Assembly: GCA_020722965.1 (NCBI GenBank)
Contig: DYJT01000003.1
Span: 1 to 64,000 of the forward strand
Direction: 5' to 3'
Origin: Brachyspira murdochii
GTDB taxonomy: Bacteria > Spirochaetota > JAAYUW01
DNA length: 64,000 bases
Under the pieces are notes generated by a model, which saw only the letters and a program-made list of their open reading frames with translations, was not told where the DNA came from and made no database searches. Numbering within the stretch: position 1 is the first letter of the stretch; every line of letters starts with the position of its first letter. The position numbers and the translations under genes were made by a program. Below, one piece after another: positions 51,593-61,943 of this stretch.

Positions 51593-52246
51593 ATGAGTAA
51601 TGATGGTGGATGGGTATATACTGAAAAAGTTAAAGAACATTTTTTAAATCCAAAAAATATATTAAATGTTTCTGAACAAGAATATAAACCTGATGGCGTA
51701 GGTGTTGTTGGTTCTCCTGCATGTGGAGATATGATGATGATTTTTATTAAAATAAAAGATGACAGGATATATGATTTAAAATGGAAAACATATGGATGCG
51801 CTTCTGCTATAGCATCTACTTCTGTTTTATCTGAAATGGTAACACGAAATGGCGGGATGTTACTAAAAGATGCATATAAAATTAAACCAGAAGATATAAT
51901 TAAAGAATTAGAGCAGTTACCTTCCCATAAGATACATTGTTCTGTTTTAGGTGATAAAGCATTGCGAGCAGCCATAGAAGACTATTTTAAAAGAAAAAAC
52001 ATAGAAAATCCATATAGAGAAAAAACAAACTCGCCAGTGGTATGTGAATGCTTTAACATAACAGAAGAAGAGATAAAGATGGAAGTCTTGGAGGGGGCAA
52101 CCAATTTTGAAACTTTACAGGCAAGAACAAAAATTGGGACAAATTGTGGTAAATGCATCCCTAAGGCTAAAGAAGTTTTAAGAAAATATGTAAATCAATA
52201 TTATAAAGAAAATGTATACATTCCCAATGAATCTGAAAATGAATAA
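51593..52246 (+). CDS. nifU: NifU-like Fe-S scaffold (IscU domain + BFD-like [2Fe-2S] domain)
   Basis: GSPACGDMMMIFIKIK, YGCASAIASTSVLSEM, HCSVLGDKAL; VCECFNITEEEI...GTNCGKCIPKAKEVL. Confidence 0.92.
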   Translation: MSNDGGWVYTEKVKEHFLNPKNILNVSEQEYKPDGVGVVGSPACGDMMMIFIKIKDDRIYDLKWKTYGCASAIASTSVLSEMVTRNGGMLLKDAYKIKPEDIIKELEQLPSHKIHCSVLGDKALRAAIEDYFKRKNIENPYREKTNSPVVCECFNITEEEIKMEVLEGATNFETLQARTKIGTNCGKCIPKAKEVLRKYVNQYYKENVYIPNESENE

Positions 52247-52261
52247 AGAAAAATTGAAAAT

Positions 52262-53452
52262 TTGATAAAAGAGGTCAAAAAAATGAATGTATATCTTGAT
52301 AATAATGCAACAACTCCCTTGCATCCTATGGCAAAGAAAGCTATAATAGAATTTTTAGATTTCTATGGTAACCCTAGCTCAATGCATCAAGATGGAAGGA
52401 TTGTCAAAGCTAAGTTAGAAACGGCAAAGGAAGATATAGTTAAGTTCCTGGGAACCCCTAAAGATGATATAATTTTTACTTCATCTGGTTCAGAATCTAA
52501 TAATACAATTCTTAAATCAATTCTTTATTGGCCAAAAGAAAAACAACACCTAATAACTTCGACAATTGAGCATCCGGCAATTTTAGAAACTGCCAAATTT
52601 CTAGAAAAACAGGGAGTAAAAGTAAGTTATATTGATGTAGATAACAATGGATTATTGAATTTGACTAAACTTGAAGATTCACTTACTGAAAATACTGGCT
52701 TAGTTTCTATTATGTACGCCAATAATGAGATCGGAACCATTCAACCTATAGAAAAGATATCACAGATAATAAAATTTAAATCTCCAAATGCCATATTTCA
52801 TACAGATGCCGTTCAAGCCGCAGGTAAAATCAAGTTAAAACTAAAAGATTTACCAATAGATGCCGCATCTATTTCAGGGCATAAACTTTATGCACCAAAG
52901 GGAATAGGATTACTTTATATTAGAGATTTTGACAAGAGAAGAAAGCTGTTTACTCCACTGATTCATGGTGGTCATCAGGAAAAAGGTTTTAGAGCAGGAA
53001 CTGAAAATACTATAGGAATTATTGCTTTAGGTGCTTCATGTAAAGCTTTAGAGCAAGAACTTGAAGATGAAATAGATAAGATAGAAAAGATAAGGAATTA
53101 TTTCGAAGAAAAAGTCTTACAAAAAATAAAAGATATAATAATAAATGGTAAAAATTCTTCAAGAGTTCCCGGGACATCTAATATAACTTTTAAGTTTGTC
53201 GAAGGGGAGTCTATTTTATTAAAATTAGATCTTCATGGTTACTCTGTTTCAACTGGAAGCGCTTGTTCTACAGGAAGTCTTGAACCAAGTCATATATTAA
53301 TGGCTTTGCATAGGAATCCAGAAATTGCTCATGGTTCAATAAGATTTTCATTCGGAAGAGAAAATTCTATTGAACAGATAGATAATCTTATTGATATTCT
53401 TGTTAAAGAGATTGCATTATTAAGATCTATGAGTCCGCTGACTAGATTCTAA
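52262..53452 (+). CDS. nifS: Cysteine desulfurase (NifS/IscS family)
   Basis: VYLDNNATTPLHPMA, GSESNNTIL, SISGHKLYAPKGIGLLYIR, TGSACSTGS. Confidence 0.95.
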   Translation: MIKEVKKMNVYLDNNATTPLHPMAKKAIIEFLDFYGNPSSMHQDGRIVKAKLETAKEDIVKFLGTPKDDIIFTSSGSESNNTILKSILYWPKEKQHLITSTIEHPAILETAKFLEKQGVKVSYIDVDNNGLLNLTKLEDSLTENTGLVSIMYANNEIGTIQPIEKISQIIKFKSPNAIFHTDAVQAAGKIKLKLKDLPIDAASISGHKLYAPKGIGLLYIRDFDKRRKLFTPLIHGGHQEKGFRAGTENTIGIIALGASCKALEQELEDEIDKIEKIRNYFEEKVLQKIKDIIINGKNSSRVPGTSNITFKFVEGESILLKLDLHGYSVSTGSACSTGSLEPSHILMALHRNPEIAHGSIRFSFGRENSIEQIDNLIDILVKEIALLRSMSPLTRF

Positions 53453-54858
53453 CTATATATTAAATTTCTTAATCTCTGCATCTTTTCATATGTAAATTCG
53501 GTAGCAATATATGGGTATACGCTGGGGTTATGAAACAGCGGCTCGTTTAAATCAATATAAGTTTTACCATTTTTTATTAATTCTTCTTTTGCCTTTACAA
53601 ATAATGGAGTTCCAGGAATAGGTGAATATTCCGCTATCCTTGGCTTTATACCTAACTTTAATGCAGTTTTTATTGTTAGCTCAACTTCCTCAAATGTTTG
53701 GTTTGGGAGCCCAGCTAAAGTATAAAACGAGATATAATTTTTTGGTATTCCAGATTCATTTAAATTTTTTATTAAATCTTTAAGTTGATCTATAGTAAAT
53801 TTATTACCATATTTTTCATCTTCTGGTCTTATAGATTCCAATCCAAATCTAATCATTTTAAAATTTTTCAGCTTATTTAAAACTTCCCTGTTTGTCCTTG
53901 AGATATGAATTGCATTTGGCAAATAGAAATTAAATGAGCTATCAATTTTATAAGCTTTATCGATAAAGTCAAAAAAATGATTTAAATCGATTAGCAAAGC
54001 ATCATCATAGAAGGCTATGTTATAAACCTTATTTTTAGAAAAATATTTTAATTGATTTAATGCATAATCTAATGGAAGTTTGCGAAATTTGCCAGATAGG
54101 ATATTTGATGCGCAATATGGACAGGAATAGGGACAACCAGATGTTATTCTAATTACCCCATACTTAGTATTATTAACAATTCCCCATTCAGGTACTATCT
54201 CTTTGAAATTGCTTTTATCTTCATCTATTTTACCTGGATAGATAAAATCAGAATCTTTTAATATACTTGTAATATCAATATTTATGGAGAGTAAATTTGC
54301 TATAAAAGCTATAAAATCGATAGGATCACCATCAAAAACATAATCAAATCCAAGAGTTGATGCATGATCCTTTAATAATTTTGGATAAATACCTGCCAGA
54401 ACAATCTTTGTGTCTGGAAAGTTTTCTTTAATCTTTTGAGCCAGTATTTTCAAACTAACATAGTGATAGGTAAAGACACAAGAGGTTATGATAAATTCAA
54501 ATTTATTTTTACTCTTCAATATTTCTATTATTTTATCAAAATCTAATCCAAACCTATAAAACTCCCTATCAAAAAACTTTAATTCTTTTAATGGTTCAAT
54601 CCTTTTTTTCCAATATTTACCCGTTCCATTTCCCTTAATTACAGGTTTTATTGTACCTTTTTCAAAAAAAGAAGAATCGAAATTTTTATCTAATGCATCT
54701 ATATAAAAAACATCTGCTTTTAAATATTTTAAAATTTTTATAGTTTTTAATAGACCCAAAGGAACTGAAAAAAGATCATACAAAGCGTAATCAAGAATTG
54801 GTGGATTTATAAAGCAAAAAGAATGTCTTTCGAATAACTTACTGGTTTTTATATACAT
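53449..54858 (-). CDS. B12-binding-domain radical SAM protein
   Basis: RITSGCPYSCPYCAS (CxxxCxxC); N-terminal cobalamin-binding-like region; RFGLESIRPED. Confidence 0.8.
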   Translation of the reverse strand: MYIKTSKLFERHSFCFINPPILDYALYDLFSVPLGLLKTIKILKYLKADVFYIDALDKNFDSSFFEKGTIKPVIKGNGTGKYWKKRIEPLKELKFFDREFYRFGLDFDKIIEILKSKNKFEFIITSCVFTYHYVSLKILAQKIKENFPDTKIVLAGIYPKLLKDHASTLGFDYVFDGDPIDFIAFIANLLSINIDITSILKDSDFIYPGKIDEDKSNFKEIVPEWGIVNNTKYGVIRITSGCPYSCPYCASNILSGKFRKLPLDYALNQLKYFSKNKVYNIAFYDDALLIDLNHFFDFIDKAYKIDSSFNFYLPNAIHISRTNREVLNKLKNFKMIRFGLESIRPEDEKYGNKFTIDQLKDLIKNLNESGIPKNYISFYTLAGLPNQTFEEVELTIKTALKLGIKPRIAEYSPIPGTPLFVKAKEELIKNGKTYIDLNEPLFHNPSVYPYIATEFTYEKMQRLRNLIYS

Positions 54859-55348
54859 TCATTAAATCAACATAAACTTTATAAGCATTTTCAATATATA
54901 AAAGATCTTCATCTGTTAATTGTCTTAATTTCTTTGCTGGAACACCAGCATAAAGATATCCAGATTCTAACTCTTTGTTTTGTCCAACCAAAGAACCAGC
55001 TGCAATAATTACCTTTGAAGGCACATATGCTCCATTTAATATTATAGCACCCATTCCAATAAGCACATCATCACCAATTTTGCATCCATGCAAGATAACA
55101 TTATGCCCAATGGTTACTCTTTTACCAACTATTGTGGGATAATTGTAATCTGTATGTAAAACACTTCCATCCTGGATATTTGAAAAGGAATCTATAAAAA
55201 TATAGTTCATATCGCCTCTAATGACGATATTGGGAAGTAAAAAGACATTTTCCTCTATCTTTACATCACCTATTATAACAGAAGAATTAAAACCATACAC
55301 ATTCTTAGCAATAATAGGGGATTTGTCTTTGAATTTAAGTATTTCCAT
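54839..55348 (-). CDS. Gamma-carbonic anhydrase-like hexapeptide protein
   Basis: NIVIRGDMNYIFIDSFSNIQDGSVLHTD, TIGHNVILHGCKIGDDVLIGMGAIILNGA. Confidence 0.9.
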   Translation of the reverse strand: MEILKFKDKSPIIAKNVYGFNSSVIIGDVKIEENVFLLPNIVIRGDMNYIFIDSFSNIQDGSVLHTDYNYPTIVGKRVTIGHNVILHGCKIGDDVLIGMGAIILNGAYVPSKVIIAAGSLVGQNKELESGYLYAGVPAKKLRQLTDEDLLYIENAYKVYVDLMNVYKNQ

Positions 55349-55378
55349 TTAAACTCCAAATAAAAATTACTTGTAAAA

Positions 55379-55966
55379 CTAGTAGAATAGATGATAAAGT
55401 GATAATATTACTATTACCTTTTTTTCAACCTTAGCAAAACCTTTTATAAAATCTTTGCCTATACTTTCAAATAGTTCAGGAGCTTTTTCAAACTGATCGA
55501 CAGATAGATATTGGACTCTATGTATTTTATCAACTACCATACCGAAATACTCAGATCCAACTTTACATATAATTATACTTGGTAATTGTTCTTTTTCACT
55601 ATTATCTTCAGAAGTTTGTTCTTTTAAATCAATCTTTGATTCCTTACCTGTATTATAACCATCGCCTATTTTAGCAAGATCCTCAAGTGAAAGATTTTCA
55701 AGCTCTAACTTTTTTTTTAAATCCAATACAGGTATAATATCACCTCTTAAATTCAAAAGTCCTTTTACAAAAGGCTGCGAATTAGGAAGATTACGGATTA
55801 GATCCATTTCCTTGATCTCTTTTACATCCATTATATCCAACGCAAACTCGATATTGTCTATGTAAAATCTGATTATCTGAATAGCTGAATCTATTTTTTT
55901 GGCTTTAACACTATCCAATTCTTTTTCGTTGATCTGATTTAAACTATTTAAATATATCTCAGACAT
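55379..55966 (-). CDS. cheW: CheW-like chemotaxis coupling protein with acidic insertion
   Basis: IRFYIDNIEFALDIMDVKEI, LPNSQPFVKGLLNLRGDIIPVLDLKKKL, YFGMVVDKIHRVQ. Confidence 0.85.
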   Translation of the reverse strand: MSEIYLNSLNQINEKELDSVKAKKIDSAIQIIRFYIDNIEFALDIMDVKEIKEMDLIRNLPNSQPFVKGLLNLRGDIIPVLDLKKKLELENLSLEDLAKIGDGYNTGKESKIDLKEQTSEDNSEKEQLPSIIICKVGSEYFGMVVDKIHRVQYLSVDQFEKAPELFESIGKDFIKGFAKVEKKVIVILSLYHLFY

Positions 55967-56025
55967 TTTTTACCTCTTAAGGGAAGTTATTAAAAATATA
56001 CTTCCTTTTTGGTGAAATTTCAAGT

Positions 56026-56403
56026 TTAAGGATTAGAATTATTTGTTGGTGTTTCTGTGTTGTTTTCTGTATTAGTATTATTATCGGTACTGATATCAGT
56101 CTGGTTTGACTGTTCAGGATTAACCTGTTGTTGATTTTCTACTGGCTGTGTATTTTGATTTATCTGGTTAATATCTTCTAATGCCTTTTTATTTTCCATT
56201 GCCATTCTATTGTATGAAAAAGCTAAAAGGAAAACGACAACAAAGAAAATAATACCAACACCTGTAACAAGCCAGTTTAATAATTTTTCTTTTTCAGGGC
56301 TTTGTCTTCCTTTCAAAGTATTTTTAATTCTATACTGATAAACTACCACAAAAATTAATAATACCGAAAAGATAAAGAAAAGTACGGTTAAAAAAGTAAT
56401 CAT
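56026..56403 (-). CDS. secG: Preprotein translocase subunit SecG
   Basis: Two TM segments, small protein with Asn/Gln/Thr-rich tail, downstream of tpiA. Confidence 0.75.
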   Translation of the reverse strand: MITFLTVLFFIFSVLLIFVVVYQYRIKNTLKGRQSPEKEKLLNWLVTGVGIIFFVVVFLLAFSYNRMAMENKKALEDINQINQNTQPVENQQQVNPEQSNQTDISTDNNTNTENNTETPTNNSNP

Positions 56404-56421
56404 TGTTTTTCCTCCTAAATA

Positions 56422-57192
56422 TTAACATTGTGAATATTTGTATTCAACAATTCTTTTAAAAGACTCAAATTTTAATGATGCACCACCGACAAGAACTCCA
56501 TCAACCTGAGAGACATTCATTAAGTCGTCAATATTTTCAGTATTTACAGAACCTCCATACAAAATTTTAATAGAATTTGCAAATGTAGCTCCCACATGTT
56601 TTTCTATAACCTTTCTTATAGCCTTATGCATCTGATAAGCGTCCTTGGCCGTAGCATTTTTACCTGTTCCAATAGCCCAAATAGGTTCATATGCTATTAC
56701 AATCCTACTGGCATCTTCTGATTCATTTTTAAAACTCAATTTTGAAAAAAGATACTCAATCTGCGACGATACTTTTTCAATATGCTTTTCATTTTCTCTT
56801 TCTTCTAATGATTCACCAACACATACAATCGGGATAATATTATTATCTATTGCCGCTTTAGTCTTTAAATAGACTATTTCATCACTTTCATTAAAAAGAG
56901 TTCTTCTTTCCGAGTGCCCACATATTACATAATCCACATTCAAATCTTTAAGCATTGAAATAGAGACTTCCCCTGTAAAAGCGCCTTTATCTTTATAATA
57001 TGAATTTTGCGCACCAACTTTTATCATTGATCCCTTGCAAATATTAATAATTTCAGATAAATAAACAAAAGGCGGGAAAATAGCTATTTCATCTTTAGCT
57101 TGAGTAAAAGTATTAACTAAGTTTTTGGCAAGTTCTTTAGCCTCATTAAAAGTTAAATTCATTTTCCAGTTGCCAGCTATCAAAGCCTTCAT
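56422..57192 (-). CDS. tpiA: Triosephosphate isomerase
   Basis: IAGNWKMNLTFNEA, VICGHSERRTLFNE, IAYEPIWAIGTGKNAT, ILYGGSVN. Confidence 0.98.
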   Translation of the reverse strand: MKALIAGNWKMNLTFNEAKELAKNLVNTFTQAKDEIAIFPPFVYLSEIINICKGSMIKVGAQNSYYKDKGAFTGEVSISMLKDLNVDYVICGHSERRTLFNESDEIVYLKTKAAIDNNIIPIVCVGESLEERENEKHIEKVSSQIEYLFSKLSFKNESEDASRIVIAYEPIWAIGTGKNATAKDAYQMHKAIRKVIEKHVGATFANSIKILYGGSVNTENIDDLMNVSQVDGVLVGGASLKFESFKRIVEYKYSQC

Positions 57193-57224
57193 AAAACCTT
57201 CTTCAAAGATTTAATCTTAAAAAA

Positions 57225-58436
57225 CTATTCAAAAATAACCAGACCAGGTAATTTTTTACCTTCAATATATTCTAATGAAGCACCACCACCCGATGATAAA
57301 TGATTAAACTTAGACTCAAGTTTAGCCTGAGCAATTGCAGCGACAGAATCGCCACCACCCACGACTTTGAAACTCTTCGTTTTACCAACTATCTGAGCTA
57401 TTTTAATCGTGCCTTTAGCAAATTGTGGAATTTCGAATATTCCAAGAGGTCCATTCCAAAAGATAGTAGCGCCTTTTGAAATATACTGTTTGAATAATTT
57501 AATTGTTTTAGGACCTATATCAACACCCATTTTATCTATATCAATATCTGGTCCCTTTGATTTAAATCTTTTTGAATTCTCGCTTGCTTCATAGGCCATG
57601 ATATGATCCTGAGGCAAGACAAATTGTACTTTAGCCTTAGATGCTTCACTCATTATGTTATAAGCAGTTTGAATGTATTCTGTTTCAACTAAAGATTTAC
57701 CAATTTCAAGACCATTTGCCCTTAAAAAAGTATAAGCCATAGCACCACCAATAAGTATATAATCCGCTTTTTTAATAAGCTGTAAAAGTACATCTATTTT
57801 TGAAGATACTTTTGAACCACCAATTATTGCCACTAATGGTGGATTCTGTTTATGTAAAACATAATTTAAGTTTTGAACTTCTTCTCTAATTAAAAAACCA
57901 TAATAATGGGGCAAATATTTTGCAATCGCATCGACAGAAGCATGAGCTCTGTGTACAGCACCAAAGGCATCTGAAACAAAAATGTCTGCATTTTCGGCTA
58001 ATTTTTGAGCAAATTGAGAATCGTTTTCTTCTTCTTGTTTGTAAAATCTTAGGTTTTCACATATCAAAATATCCTTGGGTCGCATTATTTCAATGGCTTT
58101 TTTTACATTTTCGCCAATACAGTCATCAACAAATTTGACAGAATTATAAGGGATATCTTTACTAACAAGCAAATTCTCTAGAATTGGTTTAACTAACTCT
58201 AAAGATTCTTTTTCTGTTTTTTTACCTTTTGGTCTTCCTTTATGCGAAATTATGATTATCTTGCAATTTTTAGAAAGTAGATATTTTATTGTTGGGATAC
58301 TCATTCTTATTCTGGAATCATCTGTAACGACCTTACCTTCATCATCTGTAGGAACATTATAATCTACTCTTAAAAGAACTTTCTTTTCGGTTATGTTAGG
58401 TGCATTTTCAATAAATAAATCTGGCTTTAAAACCAT
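57225..58436 (-). CDS. pgk: Phosphoglycerate kinase
   Basis: KKVLLRVDYNVP, SHKGRPKG, SDAFGAVHRAHASV, GGGDSVAAI, SSGGGASLEY. Confidence 0.98.
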   Translation of the reverse strand: MVLKPDLFIENAPNITEKKVLLRVDYNVPTDDEGKVVTDDSRIRMSIPTIKYLLSKNCKIIIISHKGRPKGKKTEKESLELVKPILENLLVSKDIPYNSVKFVDDCIGENVKKAIEIMRPKDILICENLRFYKQEEENDSQFAQKLAENADIFVSDAFGAVHRAHASVDAIAKYLPHYYGFLIREEVQNLNYVLHKQNPPLVAIIGGSKVSSKIDVLLQLIKKADYILIGGAMAYTFLRANGLEIGKSLVETEYIQTAYNIMSEASKAKVQFVLPQDHIMAYEASENSKRFKSKGPDIDIDKMGVDIGPKTIKLFKQYISKGATIFWNGPLGIFEIPQFAKGTIKIAQIVGKTKSFKVVGGGDSVAAIAQAKLESKFNHLSSGGGASLEYIEGKKLPGLVIFE

Positions 58437-58529
58437 ATCTCCTCCAAACAGAATAAAAAAAGTTTATTAAAATCATCCCTCTTCAAAAGATATAGCAAAC
58501 AAAAACTAAAAAGTCAATTAGAGAATAAA

Positions 58530-60341
58530 TTATTCAATCTCATCGGTTTTCAAAACTTTAATGAAAGCATCTTGAGGTATTTCTACCTCTCCAAATCTTT
58601 TCATTCTTTTTTTACCTTCTTTCTGCTTTTCCAGTAATTTCCTCTTCCTTGTAATATCTCCCCCGTAACATTTTGCTAAGACATCTTTTCTATATGGTGA
58701 TATAGTTTCTCTTGCTACAACTTTGGCACCAACGGTAGCTTGTAAAGCGACGGCAAACTGTTGTCTTGGTATAATATCTTTCAGCTTTTCTACTATGCTT
58801 CTACCAATAATAGTTGCTTTTGGTTCATATACTATCATTGAAAAAGCATCCACTTTTTCTTTAGCTACAAGTATATCAAGCTTTACAAGACTACTTTCTT
58901 TATATTCTTCAAATTCATAATCCAAACTTGCATAGCCTTTTGAAATAGATTTAAGCCTATTGTAAAAATCAAACAAAATTTCAGCCATCGGCATTTCGTA
59001 TCTTAATAAAACCCTTTTTGACCCAAGGTAATTCATTTCTAACTGTTTTCCCCTACTATCTTCGCATAACTTTATGCAGTTACCCACAAATTCCTCAGGA
59101 GTTATGACTTCAGAAATTATATAGGGTTCATAGCTTTTTTCTATTTGAGAAATTTCTGGAAAATCAATTGGTTTATCTACTTCTACTAATTCGTTTATCC
59201 CTATTAACTTAAAACGATACTTTACAGATGGTGATGTTAGAATTACCTCCATATCAAATTCCGAAAGTAGTCTTTCTTGAATAACCTCAAGATGTAACAT
59301 GCCTAAAAAACCACATCTAAAACCAAAACCAAGTGCTTGAGAATTATCTTTTTCATATTTTAATGCAGGATCCATAAGTTTTAATTTTTCTAATGCAATG
59401 GAAAGATTTTCAAATTGTGTGGTATCGAGAGGATATATTGAAGAAAAAACATATTGTTTGGGCTCTTTAAAACCAGATAAAGGAGAATCACATGGATTAT
59501 TCTTTAAAGTTACTGTATCTCCTATTCTTGCATCTGAAATATCTTTTATCGTCGCCGTGAAATATCCTACCTCACCGGTCGACAGTGATTCACATGGAAT
59601 ATATTTTAACTTTAAATAACCGACTTCATCTACGGTAAAGGATTTTTGATTACTTAAAAATAAAATCTTATCCCCTGTTTTTATTTGTCCATCAAATATT
59701 CTAATATATACAATTACCCCTTTATAATTGTCATATATGGCATCAAATATTAAAGCTTTTAATGACGCATCCTCTTTACCATTTGGAGGTGGAATCTTTT
59801 CTATAATCTTTTTACAAAGCAGATCAATATTTATACCTTTCTTAGCCGAAATATAGATTATATCACTTTTAATAAAACCAAGTTCTTCTTCAATCTCAGA
59901 AGTAGCTTTTTCAATGTCTGCATTTAAAAGATCTATTTTGTTGACAACAGGAATAATTTCGAGATTAGATTCAAATGCAAGATGAAAATTAGTCAATGTT
60001 TGTGCTTCCACTCCTTGCGTTGCATCTACTAAAAGTAAGGCTCCATCACTTGAAGCCAGAGCTCTGGAGACTTCATAAGAGAAATCCACATGCCCAGGTG
60101 TATCTATTAAATTTAAAATATATTTTTCATTATTAAATTCATACTCAAGTCTTACAGATTGAGACTTTATGGTTATCCCTCTTTCTCTTTCGATCTCAAG
60201 ATTATCCAGAATTTGCTGGTGTTTTTCTTTTTCTTCTTTTGAGAGTAATCCGGTTTCTTCTATTAACCTATCTGCTAAAGTAGATTTACCATGATCAATA
60301 TGCGCAATAATACAAAAATTTCTTAGGTTTTTCATAGTCAT
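58530..60341 (-). CDS. lepA: Elongation factor 4
   Basis: FCIIAHIDHGKSTLADRLIEETG, DTPGHVDFSYEVSRALA, C-terminal AKCYGGDITRKRKLLEKQKEGKKRMK. Confidence 0.98.
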   Translation of the reverse strand: MTMKNLRNFCIIAHIDHGKSTLADRLIEETGLLSKEEKEKHQQILDNLEIERERGITIKSQSVRLEYEFNNEKYILNLIDTPGHVDFSYEVSRALASSDGALLLVDATQGVEAQTLTNFHLAFESNLEIIPVVNKIDLLNADIEKATSEIEEELGFIKSDIIYISAKKGINIDLLCKKIIEKIPPPNGKEDASLKALIFDAIYDNYKGVIVYIRIFDGQIKTGDKILFLSNQKSFTVDEVGYLKLKYIPCESLSTGEVGYFTATIKDISDARIGDTVTLKNNPCDSPLSGFKEPKQYVFSSIYPLDTTQFENLSIALEKLKLMDPALKYEKDNSQALGFGFRCGFLGMLHLEVIQERLLSEFDMEVILTSPSVKYRFKLIGINELVEVDKPIDFPEISQIEKSYEPYIISEVITPEEFVGNCIKLCEDSRGKQLEMNYLGSKRVLLRYEMPMAEILFDFYNRLKSISKGYASLDYEFEEYKESSLVKLDILVAKEKVDAFSMIVYEPKATIIGRSIVEKLKDIIPRQQFAVALQATVGAKVVARETISPYRKDVLAKCYGGDITRKRKLLEKQKEGKKRMKRFGEVEIPQDAFIKVLKTDEIE

Positions 60342-60357
60342 AGAATTAATGCATAAA

Positions 60358-61899
60358 TTATAGATTTTGCAAATATTGTATTGGTATTTCTATTCTTTTA
60401 AAATATTCGTTCATCTGCCTGAATAAGTTGCCTGCGACAAAGCCTCTTCCCATGATCTTCTGAATTCTTAAAATTTCATTTTTATTAAGTTTTGCTGGTG
60501 TTTCATTTTCAAATTCACTACCTGGCAAAGGTAAAAAATAATGAAGATTAGCGGTGATTTTACTTGAACATCTTCTTTCTAAAAATTCAAATGTGCAATC
60601 TCTGTCATCTTCATTCTCAAAAGGTAGACCAAATATTATATCTATAATTGGATTCAAATTTATCCTTAGACAATAATCCAATATCTCATCAAGTTTGTCT
60701 AGAGGATCATTTCTTCCAATTATCTTCTGTAATCTTAAGGATGCTGTTTGTATTCCTATGGTTATTTTTTTTGTAACACTGAATTTTGAAATTAAATTCA
60801 AAAACTCAGGTTTCAAAAATCTTAAAGATAATTCTGATGGAAAAGAGCCAAGATATATAAAAGGTTCAATAGAGTTTTTATGGGCTTCGATTTTAATATA
60901 ATCTATCAATTCAATTATAGATAAATTTGAATCATCTTTTTCATTATTCATAAAAAAAAGAGCAAAATCCGGACTTATAAACCTAATATGATTTTTTTTA
61001 TTATTTAACTGGTATTTTAAGAATATTTTAACAATTTCAATATTCTTTTTCCTGTATTTTTTACCAAATATATTTGATACCTGACAATATTTACAACCCT
61101 GTGGACACCCTCTAATTACCTCGATAGGATGAAAAAATGAAGTTATTAAAGGGAATGATGGAAAATAACTAAATATATAATTATTACTTTTAATTCTATC
61201 AATTTTAATAGATAAATCATTTAATGTGGTTTCAGTAAGTTCCAATTTACTTGAAAATTTATGGTAAAATTCAATTAAGAAATCTTTATATAAATTTAAT
61301 CTATTAATTGAAACTGAACTATTAGCTAAATTTAATTTATTAAAATTTAATTTATCTTTATTTCCCCTTTGAAGATAAAATTCATCGTTTATAATCGAAA
61401 TTCTTAAAGATGAATAGATTGAAACACAATTTGAGATATTCTCAGGATAAATTTCAATATTTGATAATTTTTTATTATTAGTAATAGAATCGAAAAAATC
61501 AATTAAAAAAGGTTCTCCTTCTGATCGACAGACTAAATCAAAATAATCTGCATACAAGTAAGGTTTAGCTATAACATCTGGTCCGCCAGCTATAAATAGG
61601 CAATTAGGGTAATTTTTTTTAAGTATGCTAAAAACTAATAAGAAAAACTTCCTGTACCAACTATGGACAGAGAAAAACAAGACATTTAACTCTTTTTTAT
61701 CATCAAAAATATTTTTATACTTTTCGAGCTGTTTTTCTATAAAATTGTATAATAAGAGATCATTATCTGAATAATTTATATTACTATTCCCTTCTTTAAG
61801 CTCAATTATTTCGATATTAAAGGAATAAAAATCAGATATTGTGATAATAGGAGAAAAAGAATATCTATTTTCTTTAATAACCAGTAATATGCTTTTCAC
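60358..61899 (-). CDS. B12-binding-domain radical SAM protein (resembles the MJ_1487-type family)
   Basis: HPIEVIRGCPQGCKYCQVSNIFGKKYRKKNIE; N-terminal cobalamin-binding-like region FIAGGPDVIAKPY. Confidence 0.75.
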   Translation of the reverse strand: MKSILLVIKENRYSFSPIITISDFYSFNIEIIELKEGNSNINYSDNDLLLYNFIEKQLEKYKNIFDDKKELNVLFFSVHSWYRKFFLLVFSILKKNYPNCLFIAGGPDVIAKPYLYADYFDLVCRSEGEPFLIDFFDSITNNKKLSNIEIYPENISNCVSIYSSLRISIINDEFYLQRGNKDKLNFNKLNLANSSVSINRLNLYKDFLIEFYHKFSSKLELTETTLNDLSIKIDRIKSNNYIFSYFPSFPLITSFFHPIEVIRGCPQGCKYCQVSNIFGKKYRKKNIEIVKIFLKYQLNNKKNHIRFISPDFALFFMNNEKDDSNLSIIELIDYIKIEAHKNSIEPFIYLGSFPSELSLRFLKPEFLNLISKFSVTKKITIGIQTASLRLQKIIGRNDPLDKLDEILDYCLRINLNPIIDIIFGLPFENEDDRDCTFEFLERRCSSKITANLHYFLPLPGSEFENETPAKLNKNEILRIQKIMGRGFVAGNLFRQMNEYFKRIEIPIQYLQNL

Positions 61900-61943
61900 A
61901 TAAAAAATTTAGCAAAATAAAATAAAAAACAAAGGTAAATAAA

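Noticed and set aside
51565-51975. 136-aa minus-strand ORF
   Set aside because: Antisense to nifU, whose frame carries clear Fe-S scaffold motifs
55988-56025. Hairpin GGAAGT...ACTTCC near secG end with T-run on + strand
   Set aside because: T-run is on the strand opposite to the upstream gene; as a minus-strand terminator it lacks a U-tract, so not called
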